Assembly (NCBI GenBank): GCA_963082875.1
Contig: OY720098.1
Span: 20,708,001 to 20,772,000 of the forward strand
DNA: 64,000 nt
Direction of reading: 5' to 3'
Source: Corella eumyota
Taxonomy: Eukaryota > Chordata > Ascidiacea > Phlebobranchia > Corellidae
Within the stretch, counting starts at the first letter, position 1. Every line of letters begins with the position of its first letter. Under the pieces are notes generated by a model, which saw nothing but the letters and a program-made list of their open reading frames with translations, had not been told where the DNA came from and did no database searches. Of this stretch, positions 1-33,426 are shown in pieces. Position numbers and translations under genes: made by a program.

Positions 1-22904
<22,904 letters not shown>

Positions 22905-23443
22905 GTTATTTCATTATCACCAACCCTATCTTACATTCACTGTTAAAATATGTTATAATGTTGATTTGAAGATTATATGAAATGATTAAATAATTTAAAT
23001 TAAATTATGGTTGACATGTTATACAATAAAACAGGTAGATGGAATTAAATTTGGCAGGGCTATGTAAACTACAATTCTATTTAACATTTTAACGCAATAA
23101 CAATCTACTTTATAATTACCATTATTCTAAAACATAATTTTACCAAACAAAACTTGAATATAAACTGCACCATAAAATAAATCCCTCAATAATTGCATAT
23201 AATTAAATAATTAAACAATGTTAATTAATTGCACTTGATTGAATTACACAAATTAATTAAAAAACACAAAAATTCGAATTTGAAAAAGTATAATAAGGAA
23301 CTGATATGATTAAAATGATATATATACAATTTGTTACTGAATTACAAGTTTAAAGATTAATTAATTATAATAAACAACTCAAATTGGCAGTTTTAGAAAT
23401 TTTTAAAGACACCCTAATAACACCCATGTGATAAACAAACAAA
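22905..23443. other. Intergenic, UPB1 3' side to NBEAL 5' side
   Basis: Very AT-rich spacer between two genes on the same (minus) strand. It must hold the UPB1 3' UTR and the NBEAL 5' UTR and promoter. I see no CpG-rich block, TATA box placement I would defend, or dispersed repeat. Confidence 0.5.
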
Positions 23444-24586
23444 TTATTCCTGATTTGAAGAAATATCTCGTTTAAAATCAAGCTCAGTGGAAGCCTTTAA
23501 ACTCTCAGCATACATCTCATGTCTGGCGGTCATTCTAAAACACCATTTATCTGCAACTTCCTGGCACATATTAAGGTCAATAGAGGTAACCAATAAACCA
23601 TCTTTGGTGCGCGATAGACCCGGGGTTCGACTCCCATCAGGAGAAGCAACGTAACTAGAACCATAAAAGTGACCAAATTCCCGATGAGCAGATTTTCCAT
23701 CACCTGATGTAAACTCGTTTGGAAACGTTTCTGAACCAACACGGTTGATGGCACACGTGAAATAATGGTTTGCAATTGCACCACAGCGAGCTTCGATTGG
23801 CCACATTGGTTCGCTTAACGCACCAACAGTTGCTGATGGGTTGAACACTATTTCCGCCCCATTTACTCCATACATCATCCAGTTTAATGGGTGGTGTCGA
23901 CCATAACAAATATTGATTGCAATTCGACCAAAGTTAGTCTGAAAAACTTTATGTCCGGTATTCCCCTCCATATAGTAAGTGGACTCATTAAAATCCCCGA
24001 CTCTTGGAATGTGATTTTTTCTTGATTTCCCAAGATAAGATCCTGTATTAGACACCACAACTGATGTGTTCCATAATACTCCGCCATGCTCAAAATCTCG
24101 CTCCAAAATTGGAGAAATAATCACCATGTTATGCTTTCGAGCTAACTCTTGACACAACTTAGTCGTTATCCCTTCCTCTGCTGACTCAGCAAATTCTGTC
24201 CATGGAGTTTTCTCTCTCGTGCAGAAAGCAAACGGCATCGTCCACGCTTCCTGAAGACAAATAATATTAACTCCACACATTGCAGCCGTTTCTACAATTT
24301 CTGTTATTCTAGAATGCAGAGACTCGATTTGTTGTTGTACGGGAGAGTCTGTGGCAATCACTATTTTGTTCTGAACCAATCCAACTTTGACTCTACGCTG
24401 GGTCTTGCAACTACTTTGCATCTCATAATGAGCTAACTCAAAATCCTTGCTCTCTGACAATGAAATTGCATTTTCAGGTGTTTCCAATTTGTTGCATGGT
24501 TTTCCGAACAAAATTCGTTTCACTTCTGCCAACTCTTTCTCAGGAATATATTTTTCTAGACATTTTTCCACGCTTTCAAATTCCAT
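23444..24586 (-). CDS. UPB1: Beta-ureidopropionase (beta-alanine synthase)
   Basis: A 380-residue nitrilase-superfamily amidohydrolase, the last enzyme of pyrimidine breakdown. It hydrolyses N-carbamoyl-beta-alanine and N-carbamoyl-beta-aminoisobutyrate to beta-alanine or beta-aminoisobutyrate, CO2 and ammonia, in the cytosol. The Glu-Lys-Cys triad is visible as E113 ([19 protein letters not shown]), K190 ([15 protein letters not shown]) and C227 ([12 protein letters not shown]). Each lies exactly six residues before the human positions 119, 196 and 233. Length is close to human (384). The N-terminal helical part ([16 protein letters not shown]) is also conserved, so the start at 24586 is right. 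The coding region is a single exon, whereas vertebrate UPB1 has many introns. No damage is seen, so it should be functional. Confidence 0.96.
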   Translation of the reverse strand: MEFESVEKCLEKYIPEKELAEVKRILFGKPCNKLETPENAISLSESKDFELAHYEMQSSCKTQRRVKVGLVQNKIVIATDSPVQQQIESLHSRITEIVETAAMCGVNIICLQEAWTMPFAFCTREKTPWTEFAESAEEGITTKLCQELARKHNMVIISPILERDFEHGGVLWNTSVVVSNTGSYLGKSRKNHIPRVGDFNESTYYMEGNTGHKVFQTNFGRIAINICYGRHHPLNWMMYGVNGAEIVFNPSATVGALSEPMWPIEARCGAIANHYFTCAINRVGSETFPNEFTSGDGKSAHREFGHFYGSSYVASPDGSRTPGLSRTKDGLLVTSIDLNMCQEVADKWCFRMTARHEMYAESLKASTELDFKRDISSNQE

Positions 24587-25153
24587 GATAAAATCAAGTT
24601 AAAAATATTAAATATCCAAACTGTCTGCGTTTAAGTAATTCTATAAAAATAAAACAACATAAAACATAAGTAAATACATACAGACATAATAAAAACAGAC
24701 AAATAAACATAAATAGCAAATAAATGAACTACTATCTATATTAAATTGATTTAAAATATAAATAACTTCGTGCAATTTTTCTGAAACCAACGAAAAAAGT
24801 TTTTATTTATAAAATAGAAGTTGTTGCCGATTTAAGAAAACTATCATTAGCAGACAACATTTTGTACAATTTTAGGTTATCCTCAATGCAAAAATTAAAT
24901 TTAAAGTAGTTAAGTAAGGTATAAGCTTAAATTTAAAATAATAAAAAGTAATAATATTTAAAAGTTATAACATAAAAATTAACAGTTAACTTAAAATCCA
25001 TTTAAGACAGGTGCGTTTTCGCCAAGCGCTGGTGTTCTCAACTAAAACAATCTATAAAAAAATTAAAACAGTTTTACTGCAAGAGAGTGAAGAAAAGTAA
25101 TATATCAATTTGACAGTTGCAACTAACAACAAAGGGTGAAATATAATTATGGA
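24587..25153. other. Intergenic, UPB1 upstream region
   Basis: About 570 bp of AT-rich DNA upstream of UPB1 (minus strand), left of the 243-bp tandem repeat. No gene, no family A or B repeat and no clear promoter element is seen. Confidence 0.5.
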
Positions 25154-25884
25154 AATCTGATACCGGAAAATCCGTGGATTGTTACTAAGTAACTAATAGA
25201 TCAGTAGTTAGTAGGATAAGTCAAGTGGGCCAGTAAAATATGACGACACTATATTAAGTAATAAGCGTCTTGTGTATACGTTAACTACTGAAATTATTTT
25301 AATAATTGCAAAAATATAAGTAGTTTATATATATTATAATGCAATTTATCATAAAAGTATTTTTGGAAAGAGTAAAATTAACAAATCAGTAAATTAAATC
25401 TGATACCGGAAAATCCGTGGATTGTTACTAAGTAACTAATAGATCAGTAGTTAGTAGGATAAGTCTAGTGGGCGAGTAAAATATGACGACACTATATTAA
25501 GTAATAAGCGTCTTGTGTATACGTTAACTACTGAAATTATTTTAATAATTGCAAAAATATAAGTAGTTTATATATATTATAATGCAATTTATCATAAAAG
25601 TATTTTTGGAAAGAGTAAAATTAACAAATCAGTAAATTAAATCTGATACCGGAAAATCCGTGGATTGTTACTAAGTAACTAATAGATCAGTAGTTAGTAG
25701 GATAAGTCTAGTGGGCGAGTAAAATATGACGACACTATATTAAGTAATAAGCGTCTTGTGTATACGTTAACTACTGAAATTATTTTAATAATTGCAAAAA
25801 TATAAGTAGTTTATATATATTATAATGCAATTTATCATAAAAGTATTTTTGGAAAGAGTAAAATTAACAAATCAGTAAATTAAA
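25154..25884. repeat. Three near-identical 243-bp tandem repeats
   Basis: Three head-to-tail copies begin at 25154, 25397 and 25640 with aatctgataccggaaaatcc, so the period is exactly 243 bp. I find two differences in copy 1 (gtcaagtgggccagt against gtctagtgggcgagt in copies 2 and 3); copies 2 and 3 look identical. Each unit holds short inverted repeats: GTTACT-A-AGTAAC, and CAGTAGTTA matched about 70 bases later by TAACTACTG. The near-identity implies recent expansion or homogenisation. There is no open reading frame of note. The array lies between the divergently transcribed UPB1 and the first 7TM gene, about 490 bp before the latter's start codon. Confidence 0.95.
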
Positions 25885-26377
25885 AGTTATCAATTTTTAA
25901 CAAAATTAATTTACTAAAGGTTGCAATTACAATTAAACTTAAATTATTTATGCTGTCGAATTACTTGAAGAAAGTTAGCAAATTGCACTTAGATAAAGAT
26001 AACCCGCATTTGAACTAATAATCTTATAAACGGTTAAGAAAAATTGCAACCTTTGTCGAATTTATTGTTGTTAACCATGCGTGTAAGCATGAATAAGCGG
26101 TTAAGTCATCTGGCTCACGCTAGTAGCTAGAATTGAGGAAACCTCAAAATAACCGTAACACTAGGGTCAAACGTGCGGTTAGCAATGCCACGCTATGTTA
26201 AAAATAACAAAGTAAAAAGGTGACAAGTGAAGATAAAAAACAAAGTATTTCAGGAAACTGTTTTTCGTAATTTAGGAAAAATTTTTGAATCATATTTTAT
26301 AAATAAAATTTGTAAAATTTAGTATTATCGTTTTGGTTAATATATTAAAGTATTAGTATTGATGTATGTGAATAATT
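25885..26377 (+). other. Upstream region of the first 7TM gene
   Basis: Gene-free stretch between the tandem repeat and the start codon at 26378. It is slightly less AT-rich around 26080-26200 (for example gtaagcatgaataagcggtt and agggtcaaacgtgcggttag). The promoter and 5' UTR of the 7TM gene should lie here, but I cannot point to a certain element. Confidence 0.45.
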
Positions 26378-27505
26378 ATGAATTTGACCGAAGAAAAACC
26401 GGGTTTTAACAACACAAATTACTTATATCTTGCAATGCAAACTCCTGGTTGGATTGTAAGCGAAGCTGTCACCATTTTTTTGATAACAACAACAATTTGG
26501 TTGTCTGTTAGCATTGGAATGTACGTTTACAAAACCGAAAAATTAAATTTCAAGAAGAATGATTTTACTGGAAGAAAAGTGTTGTTAGCAGCAGCTTTAG
26601 TTGGGCCTTTAACTATCCCTCGTCTGATTGTAACACAAGTTGTACTAGTAGTTGGTTATGGAGTCAGTGAACATAATGACAAAATCTGCGAAATTTTAAT
26701 CGATGCGACCATTATCTTATTCGGTATCGGGCTACTACCCTCATACTTATACTTATGGCTTCGTCAACGTACCTTCTATTTACAACCTTCCCTAACAAAA
26801 CTATATACTAAAAAAGTTAAAGTCTTAAGCTGGGGAAGCTTGGTGTTTCTGATACTTGGCGGGGTTAGCATTGTCGTTCTGTTTATACACCCACATGCTT
26901 ACAAATCATCATATGATGGCTGCATATTTCGCCCTGAAGTCGAGCTTCCTTTTTACGCGCCTGCAGCAATCCTTCTCGCATCTCAAGTCATTCTTGTCGG
27001 GTTGTTTATTTACCCGCTGGTGATTCATCGAAAAGTTCAAGTTACCAGAATCGAGAAAATTCCCCAAATTAAAATCGACGAATGCTCAAACAATACAAGG
27101 TCACCCACGGATGTTGACCACAGAATTACCCAATCACAAATCTCTACGTCACCGTCGTATGACGTCACAAGTCAAGGTTATTCGGATACGTCACCAAATC
27201 GATCATCCGCTATGATAAGTGGTTTTAGAGTAAAACATCATCGAAAAAGACCCAAATCGATGTGCTCAGTTCAAAGTAACAGAGTGTTAAAAGCAATACA
27301 GAGATCAGTTGTTTGTTCGTTAGTTTGTGTTTTCAGCGACTTTGCAGCCTACATAACTTTAACTTACATACTACATTCTACTACGCCGAAAGGGATCACG
27401 AATGTGATTTATGATTTCAACTTATGGGTCAATATTTTAGGCGTCATTTTTTCGTTTGAAACGTACACGAAAATATTCACAGCGCCATGCTCTAAAATGA
27501 AATAA
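26378..27505 (+). CDS. Orphan seven-transmembrane receptor-like protein, copy 1
   Basis: 375 residues in one exon; I do not recognise the family by name. Hydrophobic segments fit seven membrane helices at about residues 25-51, 66-95, 104-128, 146-171, 190-217, 309-333 and 341-366, with a long basic, Ser/Thr-rich third inner loop (about 218-308). GPCR-like marks are N-terminal sequons (N11-N-T), C104 at the top of helix 3 and C182 in the second outer loop as a likely disulfide pair, and YLWLRQR (125-131) at the inner end of helix 3 where class A receptors have DRY. The class A NPxxY motif is missing; helix 7 ends VNILGVIFSFETY. It is first in a same-strand cluster with copies at 30775, 33427 and 35239. 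Orphan, perhaps chemosensory or peptide-sensing, receptor is an inference. Confidence 0.85.
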   Translation: MNLTEEKPGFNNTNYLYLAMQTPGWIVSEAVTIFLITTTIWLSVSIGMYVYKTEKLNFKKNDFTGRKVLLAAALVGPLTIPRLIVTQVVLVVGYGVSEHNDKICEILIDATIILFGIGLLPSYLYLWLRQRTFYLQPSLTKLYTKKVKVLSWGSLVFLILGGVSIVVLFIHPHAYKSSYDGCIFRPEVELPFYAPAAILLASQVILVGLFIYPLVIHRKVQVTRIEKIPQIKIDECSNNTRSPTDVDHRITQSQISTSPSYDVTSQGYSDTSPNRSSAMISGFRVKHHRKRPKSMCSVQSNRVLKAIQRSVVCSLVCVFSDFAAYITLTYILHSTTPKGITNVIYDFNLWVNILGVIFSFETYTKIFTAPCSKMK

Positions 27506-27642
27506 AATCGCCAGTGTATTTAAGTATATCGTTTGATTATATTTGTTCTACTTGCTATTATTATCAACCCCTTTTTTATTTTGTTTTACATGCAATAGTA
27601 TTGTTTCATTTGTTCGCAAATATTTAAGCTTGTTATGTTTCG

Positions 27643-27648
27643 AATAAA
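27643..27648 (+). terminator. Poly(A) signal AATAAA after 7TM copy 1
   Basis: AATAAA lies about 140 bases after the stop codon at 27505, in an AT-rich 3' flank. Plausible but not proven. Confidence 0.45.
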
Positions 27649-27902
27649 TTCAGTTAAAAGTGCTATAAATATTTTGCATCAAAATTACAAAAAAGACAGA
27701 AGTCTGCTTTAATATTTAATAATAAACAAAACGCCATATTGGGTAGTCAACTGTGGTTTAATTAACTTTAAATAAAGATTCGAGTTTTATATTCGTATAT
27801 CGGGCAAAAAGTGTCCCATGCATAAAAAGCTCCTGTTTTAAGTCACTGGTATTAGAATATTGTGGCTTTGAGTAAAATGAAGATAAAAAAATTAAAATAA
27901 CT

Positions 27903-28380
27903 CGATAATAAGCGACAACCAAACAGTAGCAAACTACTTAAGACTTGGCGTACAAACTCGTAGCTGGATTTTAAGTGAGGTTGCTACCATAATTTTCTTT
28001 ATAACAACAATTTGGTTTCTGATCAATTTGACAGTGAACAACAACTAACTTCAAAACAAATTAGTTTTTGTTTACAACCCTATATGCCGATGACGTCACT
28101 AGTACACAAACTTCCCCAAAAATAAATATTATAACAAAAGACTACCGTAAACCTAAAATAAAGAATTATGCACATGGTGGCGATAAAGTGTTACAACTGA
28201 TCAAGTAACTTTAGCTTGTATTGTAGCTTGTATCTTAATCTTTAATTAGGTTCACAAACCGGTTATATTTATATTCATTTAAATCACATTATTGGGTATA
28301 ACTTTTATTTTAAATCATCTAGTTTTGTGAGTTTATAATTTAGGTGTTATTATCTTATTTGAAAATTGAACAAAAATAAT
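27903..28380 (+). pseudogene. Decayed 7TM copy (pseudogene 1)
   Basis: Remnant of the copy-3 subtype. The start codon position reads ATA (ataagcgacaacc, against atgagcgacaaccc at 30775). The first about 120 bases then match copy 3 closely (acttggcgtacaaactcgta, gctggattttaag), giving helix 1. Everything from helix 2 to helix 5 is deleted. The sequence resumes in the third inner loop (cgatgacgtcactag, acctaaaataaagaat, ggtggcgataaagtgtta) and trails into degraded helices 6 and 7 (tagttttgtgagtttataat). No functional product is possible. Confidence 0.85.
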
Positions 28381-28953
28381 TCATTTTCCTAGGCCGAAAA
28401 ATAAGAAATAAAAATTTATGATGGTATAGGATAGTTGGCATTATAAAGAGATTGCCTTTGCTAGATGTGCTAAAACTTCCTGTTGCAAATTTTTTTATAT
28501 TATACTGTAAGAATAAGTGAAGCTATTACTCATGTTTTATGTATACATTAAGCTTAGTTTGGTTCAAATTTTTTTATTCAAATTTTTTTAAAGTGTTTTA
28601 CAATCAAGCTGTTTTTTTTAATTTTTATTAAATACAATTCTTTGTGCTAAATTATTTAAAATTTGCAAATAAACAGGCGCATTATGTTTTAAATAAATTA
28701 AAAATTAACAAAAAGAAACAATTCCCTGAATCATTTTTTAAAAGAACCTAGCCGTCAAACTGGGTATTCAACTCTTCATTGATTAAATTTATATAAAGAA
28801 TTAAAATTTTGTATTTTATTAATACATTTTAATGTGAGTGTCTCATGTTGTTTAAGTTTTACGTAACAACAGCTAACGAAATAAGTTAGTGCTACTAGTT
28901 TATAGAGAACATAAGTTACAATCAGTACAAAGATAAACTTATAATATTCAAAA
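28381..28953. other. Spacer between the two 7TM pseudogenes
   Basis: AT-rich DNA with homopolymer A and T runs. No gene, dispersed repeat or defensible regulatory element was found. Confidence 0.45.
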
Positions 28954-29992
28954 ATGAACGGTAACCAATCAACAGAGAACAGCACAAATTACCTGAGGCT
29001 TCAAATACAAACTCCTGGTTGGATTTTAAGCGAATTTGTCTCCTCATATTTATCACATCGACCTTTTGGTTCTCAATCAGCATAGTAGGATATGTTTACA
29101 GATCAGGAAAAAAAAGTCTGAGCAAGGGGATTTTACTAGAAGCCAAGTGTTTCTATCAGCTGCAATGATTGGGCCTTTAACTGTTGTTCGTTTAATTCTT
29201 ACGCAATCAATTTTGTTAATTGGCTACAATGTAAATGAAAGAAATAATCACATTTGCGAAGTAGTTTTAGATGTTGGTAGCGTGATATATGCCGTAAGTT
29301 TGTCATCCACCTATTTCTACCTATGGTTCCGACAACGTGCTTTCTATAAACAACCTTTCTTAGAAGAGCTATACTCGACCAAAGTTAAAGTTTTAATCTG
29401 GAGTTGTTTTATATGTATGATAATCAGTGTTGTAGGTTTTACAGTTCAAATTGTTCACCCGACAGACTATCAATCATCGCAGTTTGGATGCATTCTTAAT
29501 TCTTCGCATAAAGATCCACGACTACTTTTGATTCTGGGCCTAGTTATGTTTTTGTTTCAGTTTATCCTTGTTGGGTTTTTTATCTATCCTCTAATTATTC
29601 ACCGTAAGAACCAGGTTACCATGTTGCAGCCCCAACCTCAAGTTCACGTGGTCGAATGCTCCGATAACTCCCCAACAACAACCAACTGCAACACCAACCA
29701 AACTACATTGACAAATCTACATTCTGATGACGTCACCCGTACAATGACATCACACAAAACATATCCAAGCGATAGTGCTGTAACAAAAAAAAGTATAACG
29801 TTAAACCTCCAGAAATGAAAAAACACGCACATGGTGGCGATAAAGTGTTAAAGGTCATTAGAAGGTCGGTGGTTTGTGCAATGGTTTGTAACTTATCCCT
29901 TCTTATAATTGGCATTCCGGTTGTATTTCTAGTGTTTGAAAAAAAACAAATAATATTTGTAGTAATAGCAATTTGTATTCAACTTGATTAAT
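28954..29992 (+). pseudogene. Decayed 7TM copy (pseudogene 2)
   Basis: Begins with an ATG (MNGNQSTENSTNYLRLQI) and keeps TPGWILSEF, then loses frame inside helix 1 near 29035. A second shift before DFTRSQVFLSA near 29125 restores a frame that stays open through helices 2-5 (GPLTVVRLILTQ, YLWFRQRAFY, LVGFFIYPLIIHRKNQVT) until a third shift in an A run near 29790. After that KKHAHGGDKVLK and helix 6 continue in another frame and end at a stop near 29992, with helix 7 degraded. Relative to copies 3-5 there are at least three indels, so it is best read as a pseudogene, although the middle open frame covers 260 residues. It is closest to copy 3. An assembly error at homopolymers could explain one shift but hardly all. 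Confidence 0.82.
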
Positions 29993-30774
29993 TGATTGTT
30001 TTTTTTGTTGTATAGCGTGAATAATGCATTGTTTTTCTTTCATAAAGTAGCTTCATGCCTTTTAGTGATTCCTGCTAATTTACTTATTGTTCTAACCATT
30101 GTTATTGCCATCGAAATATTACTCATGATTTTGTATATATTGTTTTATATCACATGATTAAGTTTTTTATATTAAAATATGATAAAAAGGAATTAAAAGA
30201 ATTATTATGACTAAAATAAATTTAAAATAAAAAAAAACACTAGAATTAAAATTGAAAAATAATTTAAAGTTGACAACTTTTGACAATACCCTGCATTGGC
30301 ATTCAATAATGAACCACCTAGTTATTGGCAAGCCAACTAAAATTTAAATAAATTTATATAAAACATAAAGTTTTGTATTTATTCATTTAAATATTTTAAT
30401 GCAAAAATCGCCCGTTATTAGGTTACAAAATTTTATACAACCAATACAACGGGTTAGTGGGACTTGTATTTGTGACCTTTAAACGGAGACAAAAATTTAA
30501 GAATTGTTTTTTAAGTGTGTTTTTAACACGGCGACTTGTACGCTATATGAACGAATATGGGGCTTGCTAATCTAACCGAGCACGATCGATGTAATAATTC
30601 TAAGCAAGTTGAACTTTCCGTAAACCATTCACGCAACGCAAATATGTTCATGGTTGAGTTAGAATGTGGGTAAAAATTCTTTATGAACAGATAATGTTGC
30701 AAGTAAGTGGCATTTAACAAGCTTTAGTTGAGGTTAAGATATAGGGATAATTTTCTTGAATTTGAAACTCGAAA
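29993..30774. other. Spacer before 7TM copy 3
   Basis: Gene-free DNA of about 780 bp. The first part may be the remains of the lost helix 7 region of pseudogene 2. The last 150 bp should hold the copy 3 promoter. No dispersed repeat found. Confidence 0.45.
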
Positions 30775-31926
30775 ATGAGCGACAACCCAACTGCAGCAAA
30801 CGACACAAACTACTTAAGACTTGGCGTACAAACTCGTAGCTGGATTTTAAGCGAGGTTGCTACGATTATTTTCTTTATAACAACAATTTGGTTTTCTATC
30901 AGCTTGACAGTATATGTTTACCAAGCCGGAAAATGGAGGCCGAAAACGGGAGATTTTACTAGAAGCCAAGTGTTCTTATCAGCTATATGCATCGGGCCTT
31001 TAACTGCTATTCGTTTGATATTAACGCAGACACTCTTGCTAATTGGCTACGGTAAAAATGAAACAAATGATCACATCTGCGAGGTAGTTCTTGATATGAG
31101 TAATGTGTTTGTTACTATCAGCCTTTCATCCGTTTGTGTTTACCTATGGCTACGTCAACGTGCTTTCTATAAACAACCTTTCTTGAAGGACATTTACACG
31201 ATCAAAGTTAAAGTTCTAAGCTGGCTTTACTTCTTTGGATTGATAGTAGTGGCCATTGGGTTAACAGTTGCTCTGGTTTATCCGTCAGATTATGAGTCCT
31301 CCAATAGCGGATGTGTATTAAATTTTACACCCAACGATGTAGGTTTGATTGTTGGTGTGGGGGTTGGCTTGTTCCTGTCTCAATCTATCCTTGTTGGGTT
31401 GTTTATTTATCCTCTAATCATCCACCGTAAAGTCCAGGTTACCATGTTGGAACACCAACCCGACGTCCGCGTGGTCCAGCGTTCTAATACTGTCGCGACC
31501 ATCACTTATTGCGAAACAAACCAAACCTCGTTTACAAACCTAGAAACCGATGATGTCACTGGTACGATGACGTTACCGAAAACACCCCCGAAAATTAAAA
31601 CTGTAACTAGAGACCACCACAAACCTAAAATGAAGAAACATGCGCGAGGTGGCGATAAAGTTCTGAAACTGATAAAACGATCTGTTGCTTGTGCATTGGT
31701 TTGTATTTTAATTATTATTATAGTTGCAATAATAATATTTTTTGTACTTCCAAGAACCACCCCGTTAAGTTTAACTCATACCTTATACAATCTCATTTGC
31801 TGGGTTAATATTTTAAGCGTTATTCTCTCGTTTGAGAATTACAGGGAGATCTTATATTCGCCCTGTTTAAAAATAAAGAATATGAACTGTTTTAAAACCA
31901 TGAGTAGTTTGCAAGTGATCGAGTAA
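30775..31926 (+). CDS. Orphan seven-transmembrane receptor-like protein, copy 3
   Basis: 383 residues in one exon. It shares the layout of copy 1: an N-terminal sequon (N9-D-T), helix 1 with FFITTIWFSISLTVYVY, GPLTAIRLILTQ in helix 2, C102 and C180 as the probable disulfide, YLWLRQRAFY (123-132), LVGLFIYPLIIHRKVQVT closing helix 5, and a third inner loop with HARGGDKVLKLIKRS before helix 6. It differs from copies 1, 4 and 5 at several shared sites (FTRSQVFLSA, RAFYKQPFL) and has a longer, cysteine-containing C-terminal tail (about 15 residues more). With the two pseudogenes it forms one of two subtypes in the cluster. Function is unknown; an orphan GPCR-like role is inferred. Confidence 0.85.
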   Translation: MSDNPTAANDTNYLRLGVQTRSWILSEVATIIFFITTIWFSISLTVYVYQAGKWRPKTGDFTRSQVFLSAICIGPLTAIRLILTQTLLLIGYGKNETNDHICEVVLDMSNVFVTISLSSVCVYLWLRQRAFYKQPFLKDIYTIKVKVLSWLYFFGLIVVAIGLTVALVYPSDYESSNSGCVLNFTPNDVGLIVGVGVGLFLSQSILVGLFIYPLIIHRKVQVTMLEHQPDVRVVQRSNTVATITYCETNQTSFTNLETDDVTGTMTLPKTPPKIKTVTRDHHKPKMKKHARGGDKVLKLIKRSVACALVCILIIIIVAIIIFFVLPRTTPLSLTHTLYNLICWVNILSVILSFENYREILYSPCLKIKNMNCFKTMSSLQVIE

Positions 31927-31949
31927 TTGTTTTTATTGGATGTAACTTG

Positions 31950-32122
31950 TCGATAGCTTGTCATATGATCGAGGTTTGTTGTAATATAGTTGTCATCCTT
32001 ATTTAATATTTGCCTGTGATAATTTACCCACGCACCACAAATGGCAGTTTTATAAATTTTGCAGGCTTATAAATTTGACAAACATAAATATTTTGTCCAC
32101 TAAGCCGTTATATATATAGATG
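31950..32122 (+). repeat. Dispersed repeat family A, copy between 7TM genes
   Basis: Plus copy with tatttgcctgtgataattta, the intact core gcaccacaaatggcagtttt, ttttgcaggcttataaattt, gacaaacataaatattttgt and ccactaagccgttatatata, ending in a TA tract. One of the least diverged copies. Confidence 0.82.
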
Positions 32123-32588
32123 CAATTATGCAGCAAATTTTTACTTTTTGTTACAAGTATTTTATGCACTACCACGCTTGAGTTATAATGGTTACGTCTA
32201 TACGAAAATATTTGGGTGGAAATTTTGTTATTGAAATAATGAGAGTGAAGTTTTGTATTTTCTTGTATACTGGAAATTTTATTATGTCAGTTTTCGTTTG
32301 GTATTTTTTGTTATCGTTTTAACTTTGCATGATAATGTGACCCATCGTTATTTTAGTTCAACCTTTACAAATCATTTTGTATTATATTTTAATACTTTAT
32401 ATATCAAATTTATACATAATGTTTGTCATTATTAAATTTCGATACCAAAAAATATCTTGTGTTAAATTTTAAGCAAAAACATTTATTTGAAGGTGAATTT
32501 CAATCAGTCACTTTGACCCATTTGTTTTTAAATGAAAATTCTAGGAACTCACTGAGTATGCGAAACAACAAAATTTCTGTCAGTATGT

Positions 32589-32610
32589 CACGTGGGCTGT
32601 TATGACGTCA
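32589..32610. promoter_or_regulatory. E-box plus CRE-like pair
   Basis: Perfect palindromes CACGTG (32589-32594) and TGACGTCA (32603-32610), 8 bases apart. They resemble binding sites for bHLH(-Zip) and CREB/ATF factors. The nearest gene start is 7TM copy 4, about 820 bp downstream. Function is unproven. Confidence 0.35.
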
Positions 32611-33426
32611 GACATAAAGTCTACATCTAAGTTGATTTCCAAATACTTCCTTTAAAAAACAATATTCAAGTCACGTTCTATCCATAACTGGTTTATTTTT
32701 TTGCAAAATTAATTTTAGCAGACTGTTAAATACATCACCGTCAATAAACGAGTAAAACAATCAACGTAAGGTTATAAGATGCAGTTGTGTATTCAATAAA
32801 CATGGATTACAAAAAATAAGAGTTTTTGGTAACAAAAATGTTATCTGTGGTTGCTTCAATGCGCTTTTCAAATAATTAAAGTTCTGAATTATATTCTACC
32901 AACCGTTAAAATTTTAAGTATATCTGCTATTTGTTACGATATATAAGTAACAAAAACAAATTTTCTTAAAATTCGAATAATTTTTATCGTCAGACATTTT
33001 GGCACACGGCGAATTATAATTAAGCCTTATAGAAAGCCGGAAATGAAGGAGTCATTTAGATTTAAATATAAACAGCAGCATATAAAAGCCTAACGTTATA
33101 CTTCGCACCATTCAATAAAGATGGTAATATATTTAACCATAGAAAAGTAGACAAGAAAATGAACTTTTTGTTTACAATTAAACCTCGTTGCTTACCGGTT
33201 ACTGAAAGTTAGAAATAAAATACGAATTGATAAGTGGTAACATATATAAATAAATTAAGACAACATTATTTATTAATATTAAAGAATGATTTATTTTGTC
33301 AGTGTTAGTAAAGGTAACAGATAATTAATTGCTTGCTAAAATGTTATATTTCATTTGATATTTGATTGTGAAAGTTTAACTTAATTTAAACTTTTTTGAT
33401 TTTAGTTATTGATACAATTTTAAAAC

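Larger units (their letters stand above)
31927..33426. other. Spacer between 7TM copies 3 and 4
   Basis: About 1.5 kb without a gene. It holds a family A repeat (31950-32122) and a pair of candidate regulatory motifs, CACGTG at 32589-32594 and TGACGTCA at 32603-32610. A splice-acceptor-like ttttttgattttag ends at 33405, 21 bases before the copy 4 start codon, and could mark a 5' UTR intron or a trans-splice site. Confidence 0.5.

Noticed and set aside
25154-25884. CRISPR-like array
   Set aside because: Units are 243 bp, abut directly and have no unique spacers; this is a eukaryotic tandem repeat.
32253-32605. Two short plus-strand frames between 7TM copies 3 and 4
   Set aside because: They show no similarity to the 7TM family or to any recognised protein and overlap AT-rich spacer.
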